DNA of 64,000 nt from Hyphomonas jannaschiana VP2 (GTDB taxonomy: Bacteria > Pseudomonadota > Alphaproteobacteria > Caulobacterales > Hyphomonadaceae): NCBI RefSeq assembly GCF_000685215.1, contig NZ_ARYJ01000014.1:1-64000 (forward strand), written 5' to 3'. The notes beneath the pieces are model-generated. The model was not told the origin of the DNA and did not search any database. It was given only the letters and a program-made list of their open reading frames with translations. Made by a program: the position numbers and the translations under genes. Shown piece after piece: positions 44,624 to 51,976 of the stretch. Position 1 is the first letter of the stretch; every line of letters begins with the position of its first letter.

Positions 44624-45924
44624 ACGTCATGTCCCGGAAAATGAAAGTGACCGAAGACACGACGCTGGTCTGGGCCAAGGTCTTTTCGGAAGACAAGAGT
44701 GCGCCGATCTGGTTCCAGTTCATTGTCACCGCCTGGTTCTTCGCGACCTATATCGATTTTCCGGCCGTGACAGCAGTCCGCTACCTGCTGGTGTTGGCTC
44801 TGTTTGGAGTGATCGCGCTGAAGAGTTCGACGGTCCTGCCGAACATTGTGCGCGCCTGGCCACTCTTCGTGCTGCCGGCCTTTGCGACATCGTCCATTCT
44901 CTGGTCGCCCTATCCTTCAGAGGCGCTGAAGCAGGGCGTGTATTTCATACTCACGCCGCTGTTCATCATTACGATTATCTCTGTGCTGGATGCGCGCAGG
45001 GCCATGCGGTGTCTCATGTTCGCAGGCTGGATCACATCTTTCATGGTGCTGGCGAAGTTCTCCTCAATCGACTCCGGTGGACCATACCCATCCAAGAACT
45101 ATGTCGCCCTGCAGATGAACTTCATGATGCTGCTGTCTCTGGCGGCGGCCCTGAACAAGAACGAACTGACATGGATCCGCCTGGCGGCGCTGCCGTTTAT
45201 TCCGCTTGGGATCCTGTTTGTTATCGCGGCCAACTCGGCGACCAATCTGGTGTTGGGCGCGGCTGGCATCATGGGTCTCATCGCACTTCGTGTTCTGTGG
45301 GTCGACATTGGTGGCATCAAGAACGCCCGCAGCCTGTTGTTTCTGAGCGGTATCGTTTTCATCTTTGCGATTTTGACGGTTGCGCTGGCCATGCCGGGCG
45401 AAGATTTCGTCGACGATGTGCTGCAGGCCCTGGGCAAGGACGGCACGCTGAGCGGGCGAACGGAAATCTGGGCGGCCGGCCGCGTTGTGCAGGATCAGAA
45501 CCCGATCTTCGGTACGGGGCTCTCGGGCTTCTGGCAGCCTGATAACGGCGCAGCGCAGTCCATCAACTATTATGACTTCAAGCCCTACGGCACTGTGCTG
45601 ACCTTCCATAACTCCTATATGGAAGTGCGCGTCCATCTCGGTCTGATTGGCTGGGCGCTCTATATCGGCACATGGATCTGGCAGGGACAACGGGCAATCC
45701 GGAACTGGATGGTATCCCGGGATCTGGAAGCTTCCGCGCTCCTGATGCTGCTCCTGCTGGTCTTCATCACCACATTCACGGAATCCACGCCCTGGGGTGT
45801 CTTCAATACGCCGGTGAATATCATGCTATTGGCGTCGACGGCGGCCTTCAGCTCGCACCGCCGGAAGTTTGAGGGATACATCCCGGTGAAAGTCAGTGAC
45901 ACCAGCGTCCGGCCGGCCCGCTGA
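44620..45924 (+). CDS. O-antigen ligase/polymerase-like membrane protein (Wzy/WaaL type)
   Basis: 434 residues, about ten hydrophobic segments. The large extracytoplasmic loop contains the family WaaL/Wzy_C hallmark SGRTEIWAAG (near 278-288), followed by NPIFGTGLSGFWQP and the later FHNSYMEVRVHLGLIGW, a typical NSY-x-x-x motif. It is predicted to polymerise lipid-linked repeat units at the periplasmic face. ATG overlaps the upstream glycosyltransferase stop by 4 bases. It is the last gene before the CtrA-box gap. Confidence 0.88.
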   Translation: MNVMSRKMKVTEDTTLVWAKVFSEDKSAPIWFQFIVTAWFFATYIDFPAVTAVRYLLVLALFGVIALKSSTVLPNIVRAWPLFVLPAFATSSILWSPYPSEALKQGVYFILTPLFIITIISVLDARRAMRCLMFAGWITSFMVLAKFSSIDSGGPYPSKNYVALQMNFMMLLSLAAALNKNELTWIRLAALPFIPLGILFVIAANSATNLVLGAAGIMGLIALRVLWVDIGGIKNARSLLFLSGIVFIFAILTVALAMPGEDFVDDVLQALGKDGTLSGRTEIWAAGRVVQDQNPIFGTGLSGFWQPDNGAAQSINYYDFKPYGTVLTFHNSYMEVRVHLGLIGWALYIGTWIWQGQRAIRNWMVSRDLEASALLMLLLLVFITTFTESTPWGVFNTPVNIMLLASTAAFSSHRRKFEGYIPVKVSDTSVRPAR

Positions 45925-46274
45925 CGTCACTTGCCTGATGACGCATCCGATCCCGTGAGCATGGAAGGCGCGCCATCGGAAATGCTCTCATATCGATATT
46001 GACCTCCTGGACTCTCTCCGGTTCGGTATGAGGGGTAAGTGGACGTCCTGGCGCTATAGGTGGGTGAAATATCCATTTAAAACAGAGTGATGCTCTCGCA
46101 TTTTTCTAAATATGGACTGATCCTGCCGCTCCGGTGACAAATCCGTCAGCCGCATCTCCTGCCATCGCGGACCACATTGCTGACATGGACTGGAACCAAA
46201 TTCAGATCCGAAACGTATAGACTTCAACGGGCATTTAACACGCCCTTAAGAGTTAGGGGCGTTGATGGGGGGTG
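45925..46274. other. 350-base intergenic region carrying a CtrA box
   Basis: No gene is supported. The right part holds the CtrA box at 46235-46249. The left part is AT-mixed with no clear hairpin after the polymerase gene. Confidence 0.5.
46235..46249 (+). promoter_or_regulatory. Perfect CtrA box (TTAA-N7-TTAA)
   Basis: TTAA (46235-46238), CACGCCC, TTAA (46246-46249): the full CtrA consensus of alphaproteobacteria. It lies 25 bases before the ATG at 46275, so CtrA would either drive a promoter with almost no leader or block one. In Caulobacter relatives CtrA is the cell-cycle master regulator. Confidence 0.75.
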
Positions 46275-46487
46275 ATGAGTAACGCCACTTCATCCGTGTC
46301 AGGGAGCAGACCTGTGGTCGACATTGCCAATGCTTCAATTGCTCGCCGTAACTGGGAAACCGGCGCTCACGCCGAGCAGGAAGCCTATGACAAATGGCCG
46401 GTCTGGGCCCGTTTGGTGATCATCGTAGGCCTCAGCGCATTGCTGTGGGCAGGTATCATCAGCGCCGTCGTGGCCCTCTTCGGCTAG
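46275..46487 (+). CDS. Small single-pass membrane protein next to a CtrA box
   Basis: 70 residues. A soluble N-terminal 42 residues (with VDIANASIARRNWETG and EQEAYDKWPVW) precede one transmembrane helix at about 46-68 (LVIIVGLSALLWAGIISAVV). The ATG follows GGGGGG. I know of no function for this family. It stands alone on the plus strand, followed by a strong terminator and convergent with the sugar transferase gene. The CtrA box just upstream and the EPS genes on both sides suggest a cell-cycle-controlled role in polysaccharide assembly or polar localisation, but this is inference. Confidence 0.75.
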   Translation: MSNATSSVSGSRPVVDIANASIARRNWETGAHAEQEAYDKWPVWARLVIIVGLSALLWAGIISAVVALFG

Positions 46488-46512
46488 ACTGGTTGCTGTA
46501 TCCAGACAACAA

Positions 46513-46544
46513 AAAAGCCCCGGTATCAGCCGGGGCTTTTGTTT
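46513..46544. terminator. Bidirectional rho-independent terminator
   Basis: AAAAGCCCCGG (46513-46523) pairs with CCGGGGCTTTT (46530-46540) around a TATCAG loop, with T/A runs on both sides. It serves both the 70-residue gene (plus strand) and the sugar transferase gene (minus strand), whose stop is at 46569. Confidence 0.93.
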
Positions 46545-46568
46545 TGTTGAATACTTCAGGCGCTGGGG

Positions 46569-47264
46569 TCAGCGAGCACCTTTCGAAAGCAGGACAGCAG
46601 GAACCGTGCGGAGCATGATCATGATGTCGCCGGTGAAGGTGCGGCTGTTTGCGTATTTCACGTCCAGCTGAACGCGCTCTTCATAGGTCGTGTCGCTGCG
46701 GCCTTCGACCTGCCACAGGCCGGTCAGGCCCGGACGGACAGCGCAATAATCGCGATAGTATTCGCCATATTTGGCAATTTCGTTCTCGACGATCGGGCGC
46801 GGGCCCACGAGGGACATCTCACCGCGAATGATGTTGATCAGCTGCGGCAGTTCGTCGATCGAGGTCTTGCGGATGAAGTGGCCCAGCGGCGTGATGCGCG
46901 GGTCGTTCACGAGCTTCTGGGTCTCTTCCCATTCAGCGCGGGCTTCAGGGTTGGTGGCCAGGATTTCCTGCAGCCGTTCGTCAGCGTTGGCGACCATGGA
47001 GCGGAGCTTGTAGCACTTGAAGGTGCGCCCGTTGCGGCCGTAACGTTTCTGGGAATAAACCGCCTTGCCGCCGTCCTGCAGGCGGATGAGCGTGCCGACG
47101 ACAAGCAGGAGAGGGAAGACAAACACCAGCGCGAGGCTCGCAATCGCGATGTCCATCAGGCGCTTGGCGCTCGTACCGGTCTCATACTCCGTGCGGTCGT
47201 GACGCGTGGAGGAGTATGCGGCGGTCTCCGCATGTCGTGATTGGTTACTTAATCTCAGACCCAT
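46569..47264 (-). CDS. Initiating sugar transferase (ExoY/WcaJ-like phosphoglycosyl transferase)
   Basis: 231 residues from the ATG at 47264 (GGGGACAG about 6 bases upstream). A single re-entrant hydrophobic stretch (about 37-60) precedes the catalytic domain with KCYKLRSM at 83-90, the Asp-Glu dyad of DELPQ at 137-141, GPRP at 154-157 and RPGLTGLWQV at 177-186. It transfers a sugar-1-phosphate to undecaprenyl phosphate, the first step of repeat-unit assembly. The size is that of the monotopic core class without extra N-terminal helices. Longer frames exist upstream but have no support. Confidence 0.92.
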   Translation of the reverse strand: MGLRLSNQSRHAETAAYSSTRHDRTEYETGTSAKRLMDIAIASLALVFVFPLLLVVGTLIRLQDGGKAVYSQKRYGRNGRTFKCYKLRSMVANADERLQEILATNPEARAEWEETQKLVNDPRITPLGHFIRKTSIDELPQLINIIRGEMSLVGPRPIVENEIAKYGEYYRDYCAVRPGLTGLWQVEGRSDTTYEERVQLDVKYANSRTFTGDIMIMLRTVPAVLLSKGAR

Positions 47265-47627
47265 AACTGTCCCCGGAACTCTACCAAGAGGTGCGCGAAA
47301 TCTTCCCGGAATTTCCCGCACCCAGCCAACAAACGTTAACTTGGAGAACGGCAAAACCTTTATTTCATTTGGGGAGGTTTGCAATCTGTATACCGGGATT
47401 GGGCCGAATATTTGGGCCTTTTTCCTGAAATTCGCCTGACAGGAGAAGTAATTTTCAAGTAATCGGGGTCATGTGCGCATTTATTAACCAAAATACCTCG
47501 ATTTGAGGTGCATCGGGTTGGGGATGTGTCCCAGGACAGGTCAGTCGCGTACCATTTCGACACGAAAAAGAAAGCGGCAGGAACCGGGGTTCCTGCCGCT
47601 CTGATTCGTGAGTCTGATTGGTGAAAA
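47265..47627. other. 363-base AT-rich promoter/terminator region
   Basis: No gene is supported. The region before the sugar transferase carries a direct repeat AAGTAAT (47446-47452 and 47457-47463) and other AT-rich tracts, probably its promoter. The left part (47570-47600) is the terminator of the Wza-like gene. Confidence 0.5.
47568..47600 (-). terminator. Rho-independent terminator of the Wza-like gene
   Basis: AGCGGCAGGAAC (47573-47584) pairs exactly with GTTCCTGCCGCT (47589-47600) around CGGG. Read on the minus strand the 12-base stem is followed by TTCTTTTTC. It ends the transcript 28 bases after the Wza-like stop. Confidence 0.9.
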
Positions 47628-48215
47628 TCAGAATCTGCGTTCACCAATCCGGATCGTGTCGCCTGGGCTGACGACCGTGGAAGTTGTGAGTTCGATTGCC
47701 TGCTCCTGGTTCGAATCCACGCTCTTGATGTAGACGACATTTTTCCTGGCGCGGTAGGTCCAGCCGCCGGCCGCAGCAACAGCATTCACGACAGTCAGGC
47801 CAGAATTATAGGGATATTCGCCAGGGCGGTTCACTTCGCCGAGGATGTAGTAGGGGCGGTAGTTGATCACCTCGGCGCTGACGCGCGGATTGAGGACATA
47901 ATCGCCTTCAAGCTTTTCGACGATGCGGTCTTCCAGCTGAGGCGTCGTCAGACCCAGGGCTTCGACCTGGCCGATCAGCGGCATGGAGATGGAGCCGGTG
48001 CCGTCCACTTCGAATTGTCCGGAAAGGTCTGGCTGTCCGAAGACCGTAATGCGCAGCTGGTCGCCATTGCCCAGAGTGTAGGCGCTAACTGCTTGCTGCT
48101 GCACCACTTGCTCTCCGGAGGTGCTGGGGCCAGCGGGGATCGCTGTCTCACAGGCGGCAACCAACAGAAGCAGGCTGCCCAGAGTGGCCATGAGAAGGGG
48201 GCGCAGGAAATTCAT
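47628..48215 (-). CDS. Wza-like polysaccharide export lipoprotein
   Basis: 195 residues from the ATG at 48215 (GGGAGAATAGAG upstream). The lipobox LVAAC gives acylated Cys22. A polysaccharide export domain (about 40-115, YTLGNGDQLRITVFGQPDLSG) is followed by an SLBB domain (RPYYILGEVNRPGEYPYNSG, then VVNAVAAAGG). It is shorter than E. coli Wza (about 380 residues), so it may lack the outer helix barrel. The separate beta-barrel protein at 39651 may supply that function. Works with the Wzc-like kinase. Confidence 0.92.
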   Translation of the reverse strand: MNFLRPLLMATLGSLLLLVAACETAIPAGPSTSGEQVVQQQAVSAYTLGNGDQLRITVFGQPDLSGQFEVDGTGSISMPLIGQVEALGLTTPQLEDRIVEKLEGDYVLNPRVSAEVINYRPYYILGEVNRPGEYPYNSGLTVVNAVAAAGGWTYRARKNVVYIKSVDSNQEQAIELTTSTVVSPGDTIRIGERRF

Positions 48216-48273
48216 CGTCTCTATTCTCCCAGGTTTGGCGGTCCTGCCGCGTAGCAAGACCTATTCCAGAGTT

Positions 48274-49191
48274 TCAGGTGGAGAGGAAGGAAACTTCATC
48301 CCCGAACAGGCGCACGGCTGAAAGTTTTCCGCTGATGAAGGCGCCGGTATCCAGTCCGATCCGGCGATTGTCCCGGAAGACGGCATCAGTGGGCGTGTGT
48401 CCATGCACCACGACTTGAGGAAACTGTTCCGGCGCGTCCAGGAATTCCTCCCGGATCCAAAGCATGTCACGCACGGTCTGTTTCTCGAGCTCTTCGCCTG
48501 GCCGAAGGCCAGCGTGCACGAAAAGATAGTCCCCGGCGACGTGGTAGTGCTGAAGCCCCTGGTAAAATTTCAGGTGGTTTTCCGGCAGGCGGTTCCGGAA
48601 CTCGGTCCAGACCTTGTCCCAGGCGCGCTGATAGGCCTGCATTGCTTCGTGAGACTGCATGGCTGCCCGGGCATTCGGGGGCGGTTGAAGGCCATAGGAG
48701 TAGAGCGTCTCAGCGCCACCATAGCGAACCCACTGCTTGCCGAAATTCACATCATTGAGGAACCGCAGCAGGGCTTCCTCGTGATTGCCCATCAGGAAAA
48801 CCCGCTCGAAAGCCTGAACCTGTTCGCTTTGCAGGAAGTCGATGACGTCCTTGGATTGGAGGCCCCGATCGATGTAATCTCCAAGAAATACAAGGACTCG
48901 CTTCGTGCCATTGGGGAGGGATTTTGAGTCCTCCTCGATCTGTTCGACCAGTTTTTTCAACAGGTCGCACCGGCCGTGAACGTCTCCGATAGCGTAAATG
49001 CACTGGCCGTCCGGCGTGCGGGTCTGGCGAGTTACCTCAACCGGCGCCGCTTCGCTTTCAGGCTCGGCGACTTCAGGTGAGGACCTGCCAATACCCCGGC
49101 GGATTCGCGCACGCAGAGAGGTCGCGGACCGCGTCAGGTTGCCGATCCGTTGCAGGAAGCTTTGCCGGGTTTGGTCGGACATTTTGCTCAT
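48274..49191 (-). CDS. PPP-family serine/threonine protein phosphatase (metallophosphoesterase)
   Basis: 305 residues. Metal-binding motifs: GDVHGR (Asp70/His72), GDYIDRG (Asp105), GNHE (Asn136/His137) and VHGHTP near 267. The N-terminal 60 residues are basic then acidic, probably a regulatory tail. Phosphatases of this kind occur in rhizobial EPS loci (PssZ). Here it lies 58 bases upstream of the Wza-like gene, so it may counter the Wzc-like kinase, in place of the usual low-molecular-weight tyrosine phosphatase. An ATG at 49182 is an alternative start; no clear ribosome site. Confidence 0.87.
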   Translation of the reverse strand: MSKMSDQTRQSFLQRIGNLTRSATSLRARIRRGIGRSSPEVAEPESEAAPVEVTRQTRTPDGQCIYAIGDVHGRCDLLKKLVEQIEEDSKSLPNGTKRVLVFLGDYIDRGLQSKDVIDFLQSEQVQAFERVFLMGNHEEALLRFLNDVNFGKQWVRYGGAETLYSYGLQPPPNARAAMQSHEAMQAYQRAWDKVWTEFRNRLPENHLKFYQGLQHYHVAGDYLFVHAGLRPGEELEKQTVRDMLWIREEFLDAPEQFPQVVVHGHTPTDAVFRDNRRIGLDTGAFISGKLSAVRLFGDEVSFLST

Positions 49192-49256
49192 CTGGGCGTC
49201 AGTATTAACAATTACTTATAGCGCTTTCTGGTCTTAAACCAATCGGGGCGGGAATT

Positions 49257-50285
49257 TCAGGGTTTCGAACCGGTCACCGCTTCCTTCAGAAAACCGGCTG
49301 CCCAGCTCATATGCATCGTGCCGGAAATCAGGCCAGCAAGAAGGCCGCACATGGACCGTTTCCAGACAGCAATTGCGAGTGATGCGGCGGCCAGTACGCC
49401 GATATAGCCGGCTGGCAGGAGGATGGCCGGCAGGAAGACGGGCGAAAGAACAAATCCGCCGCTGCTGGCCAACAGGGCGAATACCGGCAAGGCTTGGCGG
49501 ATCTTCAGACGCTGGCCGTGTTTGCGCACATTCCGCGCGCGGCCCTTGCCATAGTTGAAATACTGTTTCGCCAGCCGCTGGACGGAGCCGCGGGGGATAT
49601 AGCGGATGCGGATGCCTGCATCGAGAAAGATCTTGCCGCCGGACTGGGCCACCCGTTCATCATATTCGGCGTCTTCATTGTGCGAGAAGGTTTCGTCATA
49701 GCCGCCGACCTGACGGTACATGGCGATGTCGAAACCGGCATGATGTCCATGATCGACATAGCCGGATACCGTGCCGCCACGATGGGCAGACCCGCCCGAA
49801 CCGAGCGGCGTATCCACAATCCACGCATTTGCGCGCTCGAAGCAGGTGTCACCAACGGCATCCATGGGAATGACGACAGACGACGCGCCCGTTGCCTGGA
49901 GTGTCCGGGCGACAGAAAGGATAAAGCCTGCCGGATAGATCGAATGGGCATCGCAGCGAACGATATAGCGTGTCTGAGGTGTGCTGAGGCTCTCAACGGC
50001 CAGGTTCATCGCGGCTGCCTGCAGCCGTTTCGGGTTATGAATCACCTGCAGGTTCGGGAATTCCGACTTCATGCGCTCGACAATGGCGACGGTTCCGTCG
50101 GTGCTGCCGCCATCCGCGACGACAAGCGGAACCTGGCGAAGCTCTGGGCTGCCCGCCATCAGCGAGCGTATGCATGTTTCAATGTGGCGCTCTTCATTCA
50201 GAGCCGGAATGACAGCCAGAATCGCGCCCGGCGCCGGTTCCGGCGCGTCGTTGTTATCGATTTGAGCCATTGCATGCGCACTCAT
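49257..50285 (-). CDS. Family 2 glycosyltransferase (ExoA-like)
   Basis: 342 residues from the ATG at 50285 (AGAGG about 5 bases upstream). GT2 motifs: LAVIPALNEERHIETCI, VVADGGSTDGTVAIVE, and FDIAMYRQVGGYDE, followed by C-terminal hydrophobic segments (about 275-330) that would anchor it in the membrane. It resembles succinoglycan glycosyltransferase ExoA. It is the first gene of the minus-strand half of the EPS region (GT2, phosphatase, Wza-like, sugar transferase). Sugar specificity unknown. Confidence 0.87.
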   Translation of the reverse strand: MSAHAMAQIDNNDAPEPAPGAILAVIPALNEERHIETCIRSLMAGSPELRQVPLVVADGGSTDGTVAIVERMKSEFPNLQVIHNPKRLQAAAMNLAVESLSTPQTRYIVRCDAHSIYPAGFILSVARTLQATGASSVVIPMDAVGDTCFERANAWIVDTPLGSGGSAHRGGTVSGYVDHGHHAGFDIAMYRQVGGYDETFSHNEDAEYDERVAQSGGKIFLDAGIRIRYIPRGSVQRLAKQYFNYGKGRARNVRKHGQRLKIRQALPVFALLASSGGFVLSPVFLPAILLPAGYIGVLAAASLAIAVWKRSMCGLLAGLISGTMHMSWAAGFLKEAVTGSKP

Positions 50286-50434
50286 GGCGACCTCTGGTAA
50301 CAGTTTTCCCCTGATGGGGGAGCAAATTCCATTCCACTCCAGTGTGCTTTCCGGACAAAAGGCATACCCAACGTCAATCTTGCCGCGCTGGCCGAACCCC
50401 ATATGGTGGGTTGAAACAGGAGGAGATGCTCAAA

Positions 50435-50725
50435 ATGATTGGCGTTGTGGCGAAACTGACGATCCAGCCGGACAAAGAGTCTGAATTCGAGCAGGTCGGC
50501 AAGGACCTTATGGCCAAGGTTAAAGCCAACGAGCCGGGCTGCCTGACCTATCAGCTCTACAAATCCAAGAAGGATGCGCACGTCTACATCTTCATGGAGC
50601 AGTATGCTTCCGAAGAAGCCTTCAAGGCGCACGGCCAGAGCGACTATTTCAAGGCCGCTGGTCCGGCCATCGGCGCCTGCCTCGCCGGTGCGCCCGAAAT
50701 CCAGTATTACGACATCGTCGAATAG
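50435..50725 (+). CDS. Antibiotic biosynthesis monooxygenase/quinol monooxygenase-like protein
   Basis: 96 residues. A dimeric ferredoxin-like fold: MIGVVAKLTIQPDKESEFEQ, NEPGCLTYQLYKSKKD, and HVYIFMEQYASEEAFKAHG, the last a hallmark of the ABM domain with His. Such proteins oxidise quinols or bind hydrophobic molecules. AGGAGG lies about 9 bases before the ATG at 50435, which is preferred to an ATG at 50426 that sits too close. The stop is 13 bases before the acyl-CoA dehydrogenase gene. Confidence 0.85.
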   Translation: MIGVVAKLTIQPDKESEFEQVGKDLMAKVKANEPGCLTYQLYKSKKDAHVYIFMEQYASEEAFKAHGQSDYFKAAGPAIGACLAGAPEIQYYDIVE

Positions 50726-50738
50726 GGGACGGGCGGCC

Positions 50739-51962
50739 ATGGATCTCTCGCTCTCGCCCGTCGACATGAAATTCCAGAAAGAGGTGCGCGACTGGATTGA
50801 CGTCAATTTTGACGCTGACCTGCGCGCCCGGATGGCACTGTCCAAGAATGGCTATGTCGACAAGGCAAGCCAGGTGGCCTGGCAGAAGAAGCTGGCGTCC
50901 AAGGGCTGGATCGCGCCGAACTGGCCGAAGCAATATGGCGGACCGGGCCTCTCGGCGACCGAGCGCTACATTCTGCATTCAGAACTGTCCGGCGCCGGCA
51001 CGCCGAATGTCGCGCCGTTTGGCGTGTCCATGGTCGCGCCGGTCATCATGGCCTTTGGCAGCGAGGAGCAGAAGAAGAAGCACCTGCCGCCGATCCTCGC
51101 GTCTGACATCTGGTGGTGTCAGGGCTATTCGGAACCGGGCGCGGGATCTGACCTCGCTTCGCTTCAGATGAGCGCTGTGCGTGATGGTGACGATTATGTG
51201 CTGAATGGCTCCAAGATATGGACGACGCTGGCCCAGTGGGCCGACATGATCTTCTGCCTGGTACGGACCTCGAAATCGGGCAAGCCGCAGGAAGGGATCA
51301 GCTTTATCGTGTTCCCGATGACCTCGCCGGGTATTACCATCCGGCCATTGCCGACGCTGGACGGCCCGGCTGAGGGTCAGCACGAGATCAACCAGGTCTT
51401 CTTCGAGAACGTCCGTGTGCCTATCAAAGATGCCCTCATCGGCGAGGAGAACATGGGCTGGACCTATGCCAAGTACCTGCTGGAGTTCGAGCGCGGCAAC
51501 GCCTATGCGCCGGGGCTGCGCCACATGCTGCGCAAGGCCCGCAAGGTCGCCTCGAAGGAAATCGCCGGAGGGGAGCCGGTGATCCGCGATCCGGATTTTG
51601 CCCGCAAGCTGGCCCAGCTGGAGATCCGGATCGATATGCTGGACGCGACCGAGCGGCGGGTGCTGTCGTCCCTGTCGGCTGGTCAGAATGTCGGGCCGGA
51701 AAGCTCAATGCTGAAATGTGCCGGGTCTGAAGCACAGCAGGCGATCACCGAACTGGCGCTTGAGGCAGCAGGGTTCTACGCCGCGCCGTTCGTGCAGGAC
51801 ACGATCGCCCTGCTGGAGGCCGGCGGCAATGAAACGTGTCCGACACCTCAGCACGACCTGGTCGCAGCGCCGAACTATTTCAATTATCGGAAAACTTCCA
51901 TCTATGCCGGTTCCAATGAAATCCAGCGGAACATCATGGCCAAGATGGTTCTTGGGCTCTGA
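50739..51962 (+). CDS. Acyl-CoA dehydrogenase (PimC-like large subunit), third copy in the window
   Basis: 407 residues. Strongly like the protein at 32908: WWCQGYSEPGAGSDLAS, NGSKIWTTLAQWADM and the C-terminal KTSIYAGSNEIQRNI. It opens MDLSLSPVDMKFQKEVRDWI. No small-subunit gene lies next to it; the following gene is a transporter, so it may form a homomer or borrow a partner. Coded in a run with the ABM protein. GGGGACGGGC lies before the ATG. FAD-dependent oxidation of an acyl-CoA; the substrate is unknown. Confidence 0.88.
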   Translation: MDLSLSPVDMKFQKEVRDWIDVNFDADLRARMALSKNGYVDKASQVAWQKKLASKGWIAPNWPKQYGGPGLSATERYILHSELSGAGTPNVAPFGVSMVAPVIMAFGSEEQKKKHLPPILASDIWWCQGYSEPGAGSDLASLQMSAVRDGDDYVLNGSKIWTTLAQWADMIFCLVRTSKSGKPQEGISFIVFPMTSPGITIRPLPTLDGPAEGQHEINQVFFENVRVPIKDALIGEENMGWTYAKYLLEFERGNAYAPGLRHMLRKARKVASKEIAGGEPVIRDPDFARKLAQLEIRIDMLDATERRVLSSLSAGQNVGPESSMLKCAGSEAQQAITELALEAAGFYAAPFVQDTIALLEAGGNETCPTPQHDLVAAPNYFNYRKTSIYAGSNEIQRNIMAKMVLGL

Positions 51963-51976
51963 CGGCCAGCAAGCGG

